Counted from the first letter of the stretch, positions 44,378 to 56,512 are shown. The stretch is 64,000 nucleotides of DNA from Anthoceros angustus (GCA_010909165.1 MU008155.1:2294001-2358000); one strand, 5' to 3'. A program made the numbers and translations. The notes: generated by a model from the sequence alone, not told the origin.

Positions 44378-45716
44378 AACTTTCAGAAGAGTGCATTGGA
44401 GGACCATGCAAAGAGTACATATCATTTAGCGTCACTGAAGATGGAGCAAGCCCAAGCCAAGGCTTAACAACCAACCATGCAACGAACTTTGGAAATGCAT
44501 TTTTCCAAAAAGGATAAGGAGATTCTCAACTTGTTGAAGTTCGCTTATTTCATTGCTAAGAAGGATTTGAGTTTCCATATGTACGAGGACCTTTGTGAGT
44601 TCATGGGGATATCGGAGTGGAAGGCATTCCAAAGGTGGAGACATATGGTTCATATCTTACAGATAGTGCTTGCAAGGAGCATGTGGTTCTCATAGCCAAT
44701 TTTTTACGCGAACAATAGAAGGAGAGGTTGCGTGCAAGTCCATGGTATGGAACACTCATAGATCAGGGGACAGACAAGGCGATGGTGCAACACATAATTA
44801 TTTATGTGTATTATTTGCATAATGGGATGGTACGAACGAAGTTTTTGAAGCTAGCCAACATAACAAGTGCACGTGCGGAAGGGATCTTCAACGTCTTGGT
44901 TGAGCAATTGCAACTCTTTGATCTGGACATAAAAAAAATGAGTGGATTTGCAAGCGATGGAGCATCAGTCATGATTGGCAAGGGCGAAGGCCAAGGAGAT
45001 CACAATGTTGTGAAGTTTCTGCGAAATGTGAATCCGTATTTTGCTCAAACTCATTGTGTTGCTCACCGTACGGCGCTTGCAGCTACAGAGGTAGCATCCA
45101 AGGTTTCCGACTTTGAGGTGGCGGACAAGATTGTCAAGAAATTGCACGCTGCTCTTCATCATTCAAGTAAGAAGACTACGGCTTTGCGTGAATTGCAAGT
45201 GCAATTAGAAATACAAGTCTTAACTGTATCAGGAATTCATGATGTGCGTCGGTTGTCTAGAGGTCAAGCCATGAGTAGAATAGTTTGTCTATTACTAGCT
45301 TTACTTAAATTTGCTCAAGAGGATGAGAGCCTAAATTGGCCAAAAGCCAATAAGGGTCCAAGTAGTTCTTCTTCTTTGCAGAGAAAGACTGTCTTCCAAG
45401 CTTTATTAACTACTAAGGCCTTGTTTTCATTTCACTTTTTATCAGATATTTTAGAGGTCCTTAATTCCTTGAATACTAACTTTCAACGTGATTATTAACT
45501 ACTAAGGCCTTGTTTTCATTTCACTTTTTATCAGATATTTTAGAGGTCCTTAATTCCTTGAATACTAACTTTCAACGTGATTATCTGGAGCATAGCTTCC
45601 CTCATGACCATATTATGGCGGCCAGGGCCAACTGTAAACCCTCAACTACCACTAAACTACCCATAAGTCCTAAACTATCCCTAAACTATGTATGGAGAGA
45701 AAGGGTCAACATTTAA
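44378..45716 (+). pseudogene. hAT-like transposase (DUF4371/ZNF862-type), broken
   Basis: Consecutive frames read as one decayed gene. The start (about 44378-44466) has SALEDHAKSTYHLASLKME, a zinc-finger-like tail. Next comes KDKEILNLLKFAYFIAKKDL with SFHMYEDLCEFM (44477-44695). The main frame (44728-45498) has LIDQGTDKAMVQHIIIYVYY, KMSGFASDGASVMIGKGEGQ, NPYFAQTHCVAHRTALA, and an RWLSRGEAVSR-equivalent RRLSRGQAMSR. SDGASVM with the following CVAHR is the hallmark of the hAT-derived transposase core. There are stops at about 44467 and 44693, and a duplication at the 3' end. No terminal repeats were found. Confidence 0.75.
45411..45588 (+). repeat. 89-bp tandem duplication at the hAT 3' end
   Basis: TACTAAGGCCTTGTTTTCAT starts at 45411 and 45500; both units end with CTAACTTTCAACGTGATTAT. 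The copies appear identical, so the duplication is recent. It introduces the stop that ends the upstream frame. Confidence 0.9.
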
Positions 45717-46260
45717 TGACATTTATATCAGCTAATTTTTTTCTTCATCTTCTTCATGCCATTTGGATTGACTAATTTTTTTTTCCATCTTCTTTATGAC
45801 CTTTAAATTAGCTAATTTAAATAATATTTAAATTCCACCCATCTTCTCCATGACATTTAGATTAACTAATTTTTTCCTTCCATCATCTTCCACCCCCGAC
45901 GCCGTTACCCACAATCCTGCAAATTTTTCGATCAGCCCGTAACCATACATCCATACGGTTTAAACCATGGCCAAATTTAAGCCACCATGCCGCGCGACGA
46001 GGGATGCGGCATGAACATGGCGTGGATTTGCTGACGAGTACGGACACGGGGAACTGGAGGGCACCCGCTTCAAGGCAGCGTCCGCATTTAAATAGCCTCT
46101 GGCGAAATGCGGCATAAGGATACTCACCTAGGGGATTGATAGATGTACGGACTATTCTTATTGTCAGCTGTTTGTAGACTATTTGCTTATGTGTTCCTCA
46201 CTGATCAGAATTGGTTCCGGCTTATTGTGTGGCAGCTGTTAAGGACATGGCAAATATTTT
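45717..46260. other. Intergenic, no gene seen
   Basis: Contains two T-rich repeats of the type CAT(C/T)TTC(T/A)TCATGACATTTAGATTA(A/G)CTAATTTTTT near 45740-45870 and no coding evidence. Confidence 0.35.
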
Positions 46261-49137
46261 TCAATGCTCAATTTGGGACCTACCAGTTTCAGCTTTACTC
46301 CAAGGTTGCTTCTCATTCCCAACCAAAAAACTATGCACCCGGCCCTCCTCGTCTGTCCACCAGCTCTGACCTGGCTGCTTCCATGCTCTGACTTTCATTC
46401 TCCTTGCCTGTGTCTTCTGTGCCTGCTCCCACATCTGGGCACCAGTGTATATGTTTGACATCAACACATATGCTGCGGCATCGTTCTTATCTAATTTCAC
46501 TGCTTCATTGAAGGCATGGCGTCCCACCTCCAGGTTGTCCCACTTTCGACAAGCAGCCAACAGAGTGTGCCAAACTGCAACGTTAGGCTGTACAGACATC
46601 GACCTTACTATTGCCAGTGCCTCACCCACTTGTCCAGCACGACCCAGGATATCCACCATGCATGTGTAGTGATCCTCCGTGGGAATGATGCCATAGTGTC
46701 TGCTCATAACCTCAAAGTACTCCCGGCCCTTGTTCACTAGGCCTCCGTGACTGCACACTGTCAGGACACTAAGGAATGTGACGCCATCTGGCTGGACACC
46801 ATCTTTTCTCATTCTTTCGACCAAGTCAAAGACAGCTTGGCTCTCTCCTTGGCAGGTATAACCTGCAATCAATGAATTCCAGGCAATAATACCTCTTTCA
46901 GGCAAAGTATAGAACAACTGCTGTGCATCAAGCATGCTTCCTGACTTTCCATACATGTTCATCAAACTGCTCGCCACAAACACATCAGCCTGAAGCCCTT
47001 GTTCTACAATCTGGGCATGTAGCTGCCTCCCTACACACAGAGCTGCCACATCTGCACATGCCTGCAGGAGGCACACAAATGTGATGGCATCGGGTACAGC
47101 CATGCCTTCTTTTTGCATATCGCTGTAGAGACAAAGGGCTTCCTGCCCCATGCCCTGCTGGGAATACCCTGCTATCATGGCGTTCCACGTCACCGCATCT
47201 TTTTGAACTAGTTCATTGAACACTGCCTGAGCATCCTCCAAGCTGCCACACTTTGCATACATGTTCACCAGACTGCTGGAGACAAACACATCGGCCTCCT
47301 GTCCTTTTTCTCTAATCTGCACATGAAGCTGCTTCCCCTTCTCCAGGGCTGGGGTACCGACACTCGCACATGCCTGCAGGAGGCATACCAGTGTCACTGC
47401 ATTAGGTACAGCGATGCCTTCTTCTTGCATACCACTGTAGAGACACAGGGCTTCATGCCCCATGCCCTTCTGAGAATACCCTGCTATCAGGGCAGTCCAT
47501 GTCACCACATCTTTCTGGCCAAGTCCGTCAAACACTCTCTGAGCATCTTCCAAGCTCCCACACTTTGCATACATGTTCACCAAACCACTCGCTAAAAACA
47601 CATCAGCTTGCTGTCCTTGATCTCTTATCTTCACATGAAGCTGCTTTCCCATCTCCAACGCTGGGCTGCCCACACTCGCACATGCCTGCAGGAGGCACAT
47701 GAATGTCACGGAATTGGGTACAGCCCGGTGTTTCTGCATAGAAATGTAAAGTCTAAGGGCTTCCCGCCCCATGCCCTGCTGAGAATACCCTGCTATCATT
47801 GCATTCCATGTCACCACATTCTTCAGACCAAGTCCATCAAACACAGCTTGCGCATCTTCCAGGCTGCCACACTTTGCGTACATGTTCACCAAGCTATTGG
47901 CTACAAACAAATCGGCTTCAAGTCCTTGCTCTCTGATTTCTGCATGGAGTTGCTTCCCGCTCTCCAATGCTGCGGTCCCCACGCTTGCACACGCCTGCAG
48001 AAGACACACAAACGTGACAGAATTGGGTACAGCGAAGCCTTGCATACCAATATACAGATAAAGGGCTTCCTGCCCCATGCCCTGCTGAGAATACCCCCCA
48101 ATTAGAGCATTCCACGTCACCACGTCTTTCTCACCGAGTCCGTCAAACACTCTCCGAGCTTCTTCCAAGCTGCCACATTTTGCGTACATGCTCACAAGGC
48201 AGTTCCAGACAAACAAATCGGGCTCCACACCACTGGCCAACACATCAGCATGCACCTGCTGCCCAGACTCCAAGTCGGCGCCTCTTGCACAAGCCTGAAG
48301 GGCTGCCACAAACACATGCCCATCCGGCCTCACACCGGACCTGCGCATCCGATGATACAGTTGTACAGCCTGCTTGTCCTGCCCGTGTCTGACATGAGCA
48401 GAAATCATGGAAGACCATGTGAAGGCATCCGGTTCCACAACCAACTCAAACACCTCCATCGCCTCTTCCAACCTGCCATGAGAAGCATACATTCGCAGAA
48501 TGTGATTGCACAGGAGAGTGTCTGCCTGTAACACCTTCTCCCCCGTGAGAGCGTGGACACGGCTACCCAGAACCAGATCCTTCTTGGCAGCACACTTCTT
48601 CAGGACAGTGTAAAAGAGAGACTTGGAAACACAGCTCCCCCTCCGCACTAGAATTTCCAATGCCTCAACGGCCTCAGCGAGATGGCCCTCACGACAAAGC
48701 CAGCTCACGGTTTCAGCTGTCACGCCCCTATCGTAACCTGCAGGCCCGCGAGAGTGAGGACCATCCGGTAAGCTCCGGTCAGGGGGACATGAACCCATGT
48801 CCCGAGCAGACAGCTGCGCATCCACCCAAGCTGGCTTGCAGCGATTGTTCAACCAGAGGACCTCCTGGGGCTGCCTGTGCCGGAAGTCAGGCGGCCGGAT
48901 GCTGCTCTTATCCTGCCTCTCGTCCCAGCACAGTGCGGGCTCCTTACAATGTTGCAGCCACAAATCCTCCTGCCCGCCTACATCGCTGGAAGACCCGTCT
49001 CCAGCCAGGAATCCTCTGGGACGGGCTGTCCTACTTGCAAAAGTGCTCCACCTCCCGACTTGGTTGTGCGCCAACCGTTGATTTCTTGTCAAGCGACCGG
49101 AAGCTCTTGGCACAATAGCTGTAACTCCGCCAGCCAT
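46261..49137 (-). CDS. PPR protein, PLS class with E domain, 958 residues
   Basis: A single uninterrupted frame starts at ATG 49137. Residues 1-60 are Arg- and Ser-rich with few acids, suggesting a mitochondrial or plastid targeting peptide. The body is a run of PLS-type PPR units. Four successive triplets of about 102 residues are nearly identical, each with LVNMYAKCGSLEDAQ, VVTWNAMIAGYSQQGMGQEA, VPNSVTFVCLLQACASVG and GKQLHAEIREQGLEADLF type segments. The end has VAVWHTLLAACRKWDNLEVG and an E2-like YVLMSNIYTGAQMW, then a degenerate E+ (QSWWTDEEGRVHSFLVGNEK) and stops without a DYW deaminase domain. The protein should bind organellar RNA in a base-specific way. The absence of introns is common in PPR genes. 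Confidence 0.92.
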   Translation of the reverse strand: MAGGVTAIVPRASGRLTRNQRLAHNQVGRWSTFASRTARPRGFLAGDGSSSDVGGQEDLWLQHCKEPALCWDERQDKSSIRPPDFRHRQPQEVLWLNNRCKPAWVDAQLSARDMGSCPPDRSLPDGPHSRGPAGYDRGVTAETVSWLCREGHLAEAVEALEILVRRGSCVSKSLFYTVLKKCAAKKDLVLGSRVHALTGEKVLQADTLLCNHILRMYASHGRLEEAMEVFELVVEPDAFTWSSMISAHVRHGQDKQAVQLYHRMRRSGVRPDGHVFVAALQACARGADLESGQQVHADVLASGVEPDLFVWNCLVSMYAKCGSLEEARRVFDGLGEKDVVTWNALIGGYSQQGMGQEALYLYIGMQGFAVPNSVTFVCLLQACASVGTAALESGKQLHAEIREQGLEADLFVANSLVNMYAKCGSLEDAQAVFDGLGLKNVVTWNAMIAGYSQQGMGREALRLYISMQKHRAVPNSVTFMCLLQACASVGSPALEMGKQLHVKIRDQGQQADVFLASGLVNMYAKCGSLEDAQRVFDGLGQKDVVTWTALIAGYSQKGMGHEALCLYSGMQEEGIAVPNAVTLVCLLQACASVGTPALEKGKQLHVQIREKGQEADVFVSSSLVNMYAKCGSLEDAQAVFNELVQKDAVTWNAMIAGYSQQGMGQEALCLYSDMQKEGMAVPDAITFVCLLQACADVAALCVGRQLHAQIVEQGLQADVFVASSLMNMYGKSGSMLDAQQLFYTLPERGIIAWNSLIAGYTCQGESQAVFDLVERMRKDGVQPDGVTFLSVLTVCSHGGLVNKGREYFEVMSRHYGIIPTEDHYTCMVDILGRAGQVGEALAIVRSMSVQPNVAVWHTLLAACRKWDNLEVGRHAFNEAVKLDKNDAAAYVLMSNIYTGAQMWEQAQKTQARRMKVRAWKQPGQSWWTDEEGRVHSFLVGNEKQPWSKAETGRSQIEH

Positions 49138-51491
49138 GGCTAGCGGGGACGGGCGCTGATGAACCTATGGATGCAAGAATGCGAGATGCACTGACCCGTC
49201 TCTCATCACCACATGGGATCTCACGACGCCCTTGGGGCGCGAGCAACCTCGAGATCATCAGGACACGTTGTGATTTGAGAAATTTGAGCACGCGGAGCAG
49301 ATCTTCCTTGAAAACCATATGAGCTCATCCAGGCAAGGGAAGGCAAAGCCAAGCGCAAGAAGTCACCGTTTTCTCACGCAAAGCGGCGCCAGAAGTATCT
49401 TGTTTTTTCTTAGAATTCTCCTCCTTTGGATCACTAGAAAATGGGGTACCTATTATCTTCTTGGTCCTTGGTGAACTACATGTTTAAGGTATGAGTGACC
49501 TATTTTATTGTGACGTCTTTGAGGACCAGTTCCTTTGTATAGGAATTTTTTTTTATCATAGGTACGATGCTGGCCTACATGCTGCACAACCAGCCTTCCT
49601 AATAAAGCTCTTTGAGACTTCTCATAGGAGGCTTATAATGACCTATATTTCGTAACGTCCTTAAGATCTTTGATATAGGAAAAAACAACTATTTACAACC
49701 AAGAATGTTAAACGAACTATAAGACATAGACAATTGAGATATGCAACAGATCTACATGATCGCTGTTAAATGTAACAAGTGGAGGAGAAGGCCATAGAGA
49801 AAGAAACATCTCCTAAATCAAGTAGAAATAGTGTAATAATGACGTCTTAGCTTTAATATGGTGGATAAAAGACTTGATCTCTCAATTGGATAATCGTGGC
49901 CCGATGGATCGCTAACTCTAGTCTTTACCGCTGTTGCCCGTAAGGCCCACAATAGGCCGAAGATCAACTTATGGATAGCAAGTGGTATATGGAAGTGGTC
50001 AATCATTGTAGATGATAGGTGATGTTGATAGTCAAAAAGGTGTACCTAGACTGCATTCGATTTCTCTCATGTGATTGATGCTTCAGGTAGAAAGGAAAAA
50101 AGGCAAATACACAATGGGAAATAGTTGCTCGAAAAGAAAAGCAATAAAACAATTAAATTTTAGTTTTATAAGGGGGTTTGCCTGGAGAAATGCATCTATC
50201 AGAGTCTTTCATTGAGAAAGAGGATCGAGCAGATTGCACCAAAATTGATTTGAACAGCGAATAGCTGTATACAATTAAAAAAAAAGATTATCAATAGATA
50301 AAAGTCTTCGGTTGTCCATAAAGCAAATGGTTTTTTGAAGCGCATGAGATGAGTTCAAAGATGTGATTGGGTTTCGTTGTTTCAAATTCTCATAAACCAA
50401 CTAGGAGCACTAGGGGAGAAAAGAAAGTTGACAACCATACGTTTTTATAAGATGTAAATATTCATTTGTTCTATTATTTCTTGCACCCAATCCTCCTCAT
50501 TCTCTACAAGCTGCCTCTTGTAGGTATGGAAATCTATTATAGGAAGATTTGCACTAATTGAAATGTATAATCACCTTAGAGATAGAGTTTGATCACATAT
50601 ACGAAATATTATCTAGTCAAGATTTTGCATACACCTTCATATATTCATACTAGTTACACTCACACCCTTAGTGGTCCTTTGGTAGTTTCAAACAAATAGA
50701 GGCAATAACAACATGGGATGACAAGATGTTACGGTTATCCTGTCTTGTATTTAAGATTAAAATAAATAAATAATTATTTCTACCTTAAATTAATTTGATT
50801 ATAAGTTAATATAAAGAAAAATCTGTCACCTTCCTACTTGGGAGGAACGATCACAGTTCTTAGTGTTACGTATGCGTGTCTCCGGTAAAAGCTAGACCTA
50901 CATACATAGGTAGGTACCACGGGGGGAAGGGCATACATGGAGGTATATAATAGGTAAGCGAGTTTTAACGGAGTAGGAGTGAGTGGTACGGAGAGCTTTA
51001 GGGTTGTGGGCAATTTTGCGGAAGCGCTCTTCCCCGGCTCTAGGCTACACGATAGGCTGGGTTTGAGATCCCTGTCTGCTGAGGTGCCGCCTCACTTAGG
51101 CTTTCGTGGATGCTGGGGCTCGCCCTCGCAATATCGTGTCCGCCTCCAAATCCAGTGGATCATGTCCAGTCGACGTTGTGCCCAGAGGCTGCGGCGGCGG
51201 CGGCGGCAGCAGGAGCAGCAGCAGCAGCAGCAGCATTTAGGGGCGCTGTGAGACGATCGCTCGCACTTAGGTTGTCCAGGTAACGGATGCGAATGTTGCA
51301 GCCACCCGGTGTCGCATGGGCTCGGCAACAGAATATGCAGGGCATGGCTCTGGACTCTGGGGGCGGGGGAGGAGGAGAGTAGGTAGTGGAGACATGCAGG
51401 CTCAGGGTTGGCTAATCGGTCTGTGTGCATTTTTCGCTTATAGGGGTTGGGAGCAGCACGGTTGGGGTTAGCCGGCTGGCTCAGGGAAAGC
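49138..51491. other. Gene-free stretch with a triplet-rich 3' end
   Basis: AT-rich and non-coding to about 50950. From 50979 the sequence is GC-rich and contains adjoining GGC and CAG triplet runs (51190-51236) upstream of the next gene, probably its 5' UTR or promoter. The frame at 50979-51251 with its poly-Gln end is more likely a by-product of these triplets than a protein. Confidence 0.4.
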
Positions 51492-54400
51492 ATGAAGACA
51501 GAGGAGGGAGCTGTGGTGTGTGGCGGGCAAGAGCATGAGGAGCCAGAATTGGTAGGTCCTGGCTGCTCTGGAATGCTTGTCGGCAGTGGCAGTGGCAGTG
51601 GAAGTGGCGGTGTGTCCGTACATCAGAGTTGGGTCTGTCCTCTATGCGCAAGAGATGTTCGGTAGTTGCTGATAGGTTTGCTTAATTCTATGCTTATTTC
51701 ATGTGCAGATCCACCCATGTCCGTGTGATGGGGGCTCCACATTGGCAGTTGGAAATACAGGGTTATGGGGGTGCTCTAAGCAGTCATCAGCTGTTGATGC
51801 GTGCCTACTGTGTGCTGCCAGGGGTAGTCAGGCAGGCAAAGGAAAATCTGCGCCCAAGGGGGGACCGAAGAAATTCGCAGAGGATGCACACAACCGGAGC
51901 ACTAGGAGGCATGTCAAATCAGATCAATCTTGTAAGGGAGTGAAGCGGCTGCGGAGCGCGCTGACTAATGGGGGAGTCGCCTCTAAGGGCGAAGCTGGTG
52001 ACCACACGCAGCAAGCGAGGATGGACAAGCAAGATAGTGATGTGAACATGGATGACAAGGGATTGAGGCCTGTCACTTCGTCGGTTGCAGATCCCAGCAA
52101 GGTCTGCCTATCATGCTACTGTCATGCCACAAGAAATCACTCCTTTTACGTTCTCTGGGGAGCAGTTGGAAGTTGAATATGGTTTGTTAATGGTTCCTGG
52201 TTTGCAGACTTTGCCATGCCTTAGGTGTTGAGGAGGTGTTGATGCTTTTGGTGGCCTTTTTCGTAACAGGCGGATGTTCCTCTTCTTGGTCGACGCTTCA
52301 GTGATGTGCCAACAAGTGTCCCTATAAAGAAACGTAGGCTGCTTAATATGGCAGCAGTGGCTCGCTCTCCGTCACCGCCTCCTCCCACTCCTCTCGGGCC
52401 TGCGCAACCTGAGTCCATACCTGACATCAAGCCAGAGGTTATTTCACAGGACGTAGAGGATGCAGACATGGCTGAAGGTGGCTTGCCCGAAGATGATGGA
52501 CGACATGCATCAGCTGCTGCTGCTGATAAGGATCAGGTTGATAGGTCAGAAGGTTTGGCCTCCAGTAAGGTTTTGGGTGCTGCTGAAGGTGCTAGCCAAG
52601 GAAAGGAGGATGTTGTTGCATATGAAAGGCTTAGAGAGGATGCAGATAGCAGACGAGAGATTTTGCAGGAGGTTGCTAACGTGGGTGCAGATGCTGGAGT
52701 TGTTGACATGGAAACAGCACACCTCCCAGTTGCACCTCCAGAATCTGCTGTGGAAGAGGGATCAAAGCCTGAGCATGTGGTCGAAGGAATGATTCACTCC
52801 AAGTTGCCGGTGGAATCGGTCGCTGAAGTTGTGAAGAAGGAGGATGATCAAGGGCCATCTCCAAGTATGCCAGAGTTGTTGACCGACTCCCCGGCTCAGA
52901 GAGAGGCAGCACTGACAGACGTCAAGTGTGAAAGTAACTGCCAGGAGTCTCCGGCTTTGGCCGTGACAAAATCGCCTGGGGTCGAGAACTCTCAGTTGTG
53001 TGTTAGTGGCCCGTCTGCAGAGGCTGATGGTAGCCACGGCTGCAGATCTCCAGTTGCTGGGGATGGGACGGAGCAAGTGAGGAAGGGAGCTGTGGAGACT
53101 CCGAAGAGCGCCTCAAGAAGACTTGAAGTAGGAGGAAGCAGTCATGTGGATGCTGGAAGTTCCCAAGCCGTGGACGAGAAGGGGCGCGGTGGCTCCTTCG
53201 AGAGAAGTAGCAGTCGAGACGTTCGGTTTCATTGGGACCTGAATATGGACATGGCGGAATGGGAAAGGCCCACAGAGGAGGGAGAAGGGGTGGTGAGTGC
53301 TGCTCGTCAGTCTGAGGCGGATTTTGGTAACGGCTACCATAGGCAGAAACAGCAAGGCAGGGCGGAAGCAAAATCGAAGCCGGAGACGGACAGAGATCAC
53401 AACGTGAGGAGTGAGGTTAGCGGGCATGCCGAGAGAGAGTCATCAGCTGATGCACAACGCGTGGACATTGCTGAGTCCATCGAGTTCGACGAGCATGAGT
53501 TCGACGAAGAGGATGACCCTGTCTTGGACGGTGACAAGGTGGGTGGGTCCAAGGCCCCTGAGAGAGGTGCCGACAAGTCCCTTACGGCGGCGGAGGTCCC
53601 TGGGAGGAGTGCGGAGAACTGGAATCTCTCTGGTGAACCAGAAGAATTCGAAGCGGAGCATGTTGACTATGGGGATTCTGATATCAACGACATGGGAGGA
53701 GAGCCTGACGAAAGGGGATCCGGTGCTCAGCAGGCAGAGTCTCGGTGGAGAGGAGATGAGCAGGCGATAAGCACGGGGGAGGGTGTGGAGTCGAGGCCCA
53801 CCCGGAGGTTGAAGTCGACAGCCGGAGGGGATTATGCCTCTCGCGAGACAAGTGCGAGGGATGGGAAGGGAAGGTTTGGTGCTTCAGCGGATGCTGGAGC
53901 GGAGAAGCGTATGCAGTTGAGTGGCACAGCTGTAGGGAGGATGGCAACAGGTAGAATATCTGAAGACAGGTTAACCAAGCCCTCCGACACTGGGTTTAGT
54001 CCTGCTCTGACGGATCGCAAGCCCAAGGAAGGGACGAATAGGAGGGAGGAGAAATGGAGCCAGGCAAGCCGAGATGTGCCTGCAGCGGGCCCGCCATACG
54101 GCAAGCGGTCGGAGGGGCCATCACGGATGAAATCAACGGGCTGGGATCAGCTCCCCGAGGGCTTCGAGTCCCCTGCAGATGCATTAAGGGCCGTGAAGGA
54201 TCCAGGGCGAGTCAGCCGGCCGTCGTTATGGAGTGGTCCCATAGGGCGAGGAAGCAGCCCGGCCGCCCCTGCGAGCAGCAGGTTTAGTGGTCCAGGGAGG
54301 GCAGCATCCGCACGGTTGGAACCTATAGGGGAAAGGGCCAGAGGTGATGATGGTCCCTGGGCAAGAGATGACGGCACACGAGGGCGCCGGTGAGTAGTCG

Positions 54401-56096
54401 ACTAACGTTAAGCGTTGCCAGTGGATGAAGCTAGCTGACACACTCACCCACGTTTTGCTGAGCAGAAAAACACAGGTTGTGGAGATTGAAATGTGTCCTA
54501 ACAAATTCAGGGCGGTCTTTCTGCAGAGTGGAGGAGGCTCTGGAGATGAGCCCTCGAGTATCTTCCCCGAGAGAGATGGGCAGAGGCAGGAGCCGAGGCA
54601 GGGGAGGATCTCCAGCAGGTGGGCGGGGCAGGGGACCCTGGATGGATGGACCCAACGGGCCATGGGGCCCGGCCAGGCACCCCTCTCCTCCCCCAGGCCG
54701 ATTCGACATGGGCTTCGGAGGGCCTGGCCCTCGGGGCCCTGCCAACGCCGCGGCTGTGGCTGCCGCCAAGGTGGAGAGCAGCGGCTTCGTGGTGGCTCCT
54801 GACGGCACCATCACCAAGCCAGAGAGTCCCGGCGGGAGCAGGGGCGGCGAGGAGGCAGGGGCCTGGGGCCGGGCATGTTCAGGGGCCCGGGGATGGGCAT
54901 GGGCGTCGGGCCCGGTATGGGCGTGGGCATGCGGGTCGGCATGGGCCTGAGCCGGGGCATGGGCATGGGCCCTGGGATGGGCATGAGCGTGGGCATGGGC
55001 ATGGGGCCCGGGATGGGCATGGGCGTGGGCCCCGGGGTGGGCATGGGCATGCCGGGCCGGGGCGCGCCGGGCGGGAGAGGAGGCCGCGGGATGATGGAGA
55101 GCTTCAACGGGCCGACGTACGGTAGAGGGATCCCTCCCTTCCTTCGGCCTCCAGACTTGAGGAGTTCCCGCCGGAGAGCAACAACAACAACCACCACCAC
55201 TGGATGCGGCGGGAACGGAGCCCGTCGCCTCCTCTGAACCGGCCGCGCGGGCGCTACATCCACAGCCCGCTCAGGTCCAGATCCAGGTCCCGGTCGCGCT
55301 CCTGGTCGCCGCCCCGCCGCGGCAGGGGAGTGGTCGGGAGGAAGCGGAGCAGGTCGCCGGGGCTGGGGCTGGGGCTGGGGAGGCGCGGGTAGTGGAGCCG
55401 CTGTCTCCGGCCCGGAGGTCGGTGCCGCCACCGCCCAAGCTTCCGCTGCCACCGCCCCCAAGGAACCAGCGGTCGCCGCCCGCGGGGCTGAAGCGGCTGA
55501 ACGACAAGAGGGATGTGGAATCCAGGCCCAGGAGCGGGAGCGGGAGCGAGACCGGGCGCCGCGTCACGTCCGGACTCCGCCTCGGAGGACCTCTCCTCAC
55601 GTGGTGCATGGGTCGTCCCTCATGGACGAGCGCGACCGGGCTCTGCTGGCGGGGCATCAGGCATGTGTCGCCGCCTGCTGGTCGGCACCGGCAGGACGGA
55701 GCTGCCGCGCCGGTCGGGGACGCGGGAGCCGGGGCGGCGGGGATGGGGATGGAAGCGGGACCAGGTGCGGGCGTCATGGGCTTGGATTCCAGGGACGGCG
55801 GGGCAGGGAGGGCGAGCCGGTCGGGATGAAGGCGGAGCGCGGGAGAGAGGCCGGGTTTTCACGACAGGGATCGGCGGCGAGAGGAGGAGAATGTGAGTAG
55901 GCCCGCATCCAAGTTCAGCCAGGCGCGGCCCGGTCCTGGGCCGGTGGCGGGTGTGGTGGCAGGCCGGCTGTTGGAGCCGGGTGAGCAGCTTCAAGTCGTC
56001 CTACGCCAGCAGCCGGGAAGGGATGACGATGTGGCTCCCGCCGCCGAAGGCCCTCGCCTTGATTGTGATTGTGCGCAGTCGAAGTGGAAGGGCTAG
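51492..56096 (+). CDS. RS/RGG-rich nuclear-type protein of unknown function
   Basis: Exon blocks: 51492-51656, 51709-52101, 52270-54389 and 54527 onward; the last stop used is 56096, tentatively. Early on, a Cys-rich stretch (SWVCPLCARD, then IHPCPCDGG and ACLLCAARG) may bind zinc. Then come VPIKKRRLLN, a basic nuclear-localisation-like motif, and SPSPPPPTPL. The middle is acidic and Ser-rich, with DEHEFDEEDDP and YGDSDINDMGG. Exon 54527 has PREMGRGRSRGRGG, then AAAKVESSGFVVAPDGTITK, a segment I remember as conserved in plant proteins, and a Gly-Met tract (54875-55080). The C-terminal part is RS/RD-rich (RSRSRSRSRSWSPPRRGRG). Frames change near 54830-54870 and in 55390-55900, from unseen introns or indels, so the 3' half is only approximate. 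An RNA-processing role is a guess from composition. Confidence 0.5.
54875..55080 (+). repeat. Gly-Met (GGCATGGGC) coding minisatellite
   Basis: About 15 short units of GGGATGGGCATGGGC type encode GMGMGVGPGMGV-like protein. The array sits inside the RS/RGG-rich gene and is likely unstable in length. Confidence 0.8.
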
Positions 56097-56512
56097 CTGT
56101 TGCCTAGGTCGCGGGTTTTTGTGGCGACACTGTTGTCTGTCTGTCGGTTGCCGGCGTTGTCGTGCCTTGGCCTTTGCTTGCGCCCTTAGCGTTTTTTTGT
56201 CGCAGTGCAAAGCGCTGTGAGCTCCCTTTGTTGACTGACATTCAGCTCAGCTTGCTGCTTATGGAGCGCCTCGTTTTCAATAAACCCCAGAACTTGCCAA
56301 AGGGTGTAGGAGACAGGGGTAGGACAGGACAGGTGGCAGAGGACCGTGTCCCTTGGAATACTCGCAGATTGCATGGGTATGCGCCACCTGGCAGGCCACT
56401 TGTCGCGCCGGGACGAAGTCAGGTGCTGCAGTGAAATGGACGGTGTGGTCGGCTGCCGATCACGAAAGCACGAAAGCACGACGGCACGACGGCACGACAG
56501 CAGAAGAGAAGC

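Noticed and set aside
50979-51251. 90-codon frame ending in poly-Gln as the start of the RS/RGG gene
   Set aside because: The Gln run comes from a CAG tract, a stop follows at once, and a better ATG (51492) opens the frame that joins the next exon.
52221-53947. Several minus-strand frames over the 695-codon frame
   Set aside because: The plus-strand frame has consistent splice signals and nuclear-protein composition; the opposite frames have no recognisable features.
54811-55777. Long minus-strand frames opposite the RS/RGG-rich gene
   Set aside because: Pro/Met/Ser-rich reflections of the GGGCATGGGC array and RS codons; no domain.
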